Shown here in pieces: positions 63,836-64,000 of a stretch of DNA of 64,000 nt (its first letter is position 1; every line of letters begins with the position of its first letter). The position numbers and the translations under genes are program-made. Location of the stretch: positions 1 to 64,000 of the forward strand of contig JBALXQ010000022.1 in the NCBI GenBank assembly GCA_036960565.1, read 5' to 3'. Under the pieces are notes generated by a model. It had not been told where the DNA came from, did no database searches, and saw nothing but the letters and a program-made list of their open reading frames with translations. Source of the stretch: Bermanella sp036960565 (GTDB lineage: Bacteria; Pseudomonadota; Gammaproteobacteria; Pseudomonadales; Oceanobacteraceae).

Positions 63836-63986
63836 TTAAGGTTTTACTTCTAAAGCCAAATTTAGTTTCTTCAGTTAAAAACTGTCAAGCTCGTTGTATT
63901 AAACTATAGGGCGCTTATTTAGGCTAATGGCTTTGACCACTTATTGGGTCTAGACGGGAGGGGATTGAATAACTCGGGGAACTTTA

Positions 63987-64000
63987 ATGGTAAAAGAGGT
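63987..64000 (+). CDS. Possible start of a gene cut by the window edge
   Basis: ATG at 63987 preceded by GGGGA; only four codons (MVKE) and part of a fifth are visible, so no product can be named. Confidence 0.3.

Overview
The window reads as chromosomal DNA of a free-living, aerobic, flagellated gammaproteobacterium. I infer a marine Oceanospirillales/Pseudomonadales-type organism: the DNA leans AT-rich, System I cytochrome c maturation genes (ccmABCDEFGHI) sit next to fliK and a flhB-like gene, and there are several c-di-GMP enzymes, RND transporters and acyl-CoA/SDR genes. The genus cannot be fixed from sequence alone. I recognised no rRNA, tRNA, CRISPR array, complete insertion sequence or prophage.

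Layout. 0.2-6.2 kb: small heat-shock protein, lipoprotein phosphatase, PAS-GGDEF cyclase, Na+/solute symporter, diiron metallo-beta-lactamase-fold protein. 6.3-8.4 kb: an MCP-like helical protein and hemN, which form a minus-strand unit with the diiron protein behind a candidate Anr/FNR box. 8.5-11.7 kb: acylphosphatase, RcsF-like lipoprotein, FlhB C-terminal homologue, FliK. 11.9-19.3 kb: the complete ccm operon. 19.4-21.8 kb: Na+/H+ antiporter. 21.9-26.2 kb: a FIST-like protein plus an unrecognised protein with three internal repeats, behind a strong promoter overlapped by a near-perfect Fur box. These are divergent from a cyclic-nucleotide-domain/acylating-aldehyde-dehydrogenase fusion. 26.3-30.4 kb: DCC thiol protein and a probable lysine-to-2-oxoadipate catabolic set. 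30.4-35.3 kb: TetR regulator and divergent RND efflux pair. 35.8-38.6 kb: exonuclease, SGNH esterase, alpha/beta hydrolase with an autoregulating TetR. 38.7-46.9 kb: CHASE4-HAMP-GAF-GGDEF protein, FadH-type reductase, flagellin, MASE2 hybrid kinase. 47.0-50.8 kb: 3-hydroxyacyl-CoA-type dehydrogenase, DUF2147, GGDEF/EAL phosphodiesterase. 50.9-55.7 kb: MMPL exporter, LolA-like protein and outer-membrane barrel operon. 55.8-63.7 kb: Mpo1-like protein, AraC and LysR regulators, and an acyl-CoA dehydrogenase/SDR/APH-like kinase cluster followed by an SDR and an SMP-30-like propeller.

Most notable. (1) Three genes (ccmB, flagellin, the fadH-like reductase) each carry a diverged, truncated copy of one of their own ends immediately beside them. 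In ccmB and fadH the differences are mostly or wholly synonymous, as expected of scars from recombination with a related genome. (2) The iron-regulated FIST-like/triple-repeat operon beside the cNMP-domain/aldehyde dehydrogenase fusion is the best candidate for an undescribed system. (3) The hemN, MCP-like and diiron-protein unit looks like an oxygen-responsive module. (4) The GGDEF gene at 38.7-40.7 kb has its first membrane helix encoded upstream of any usable start codon.
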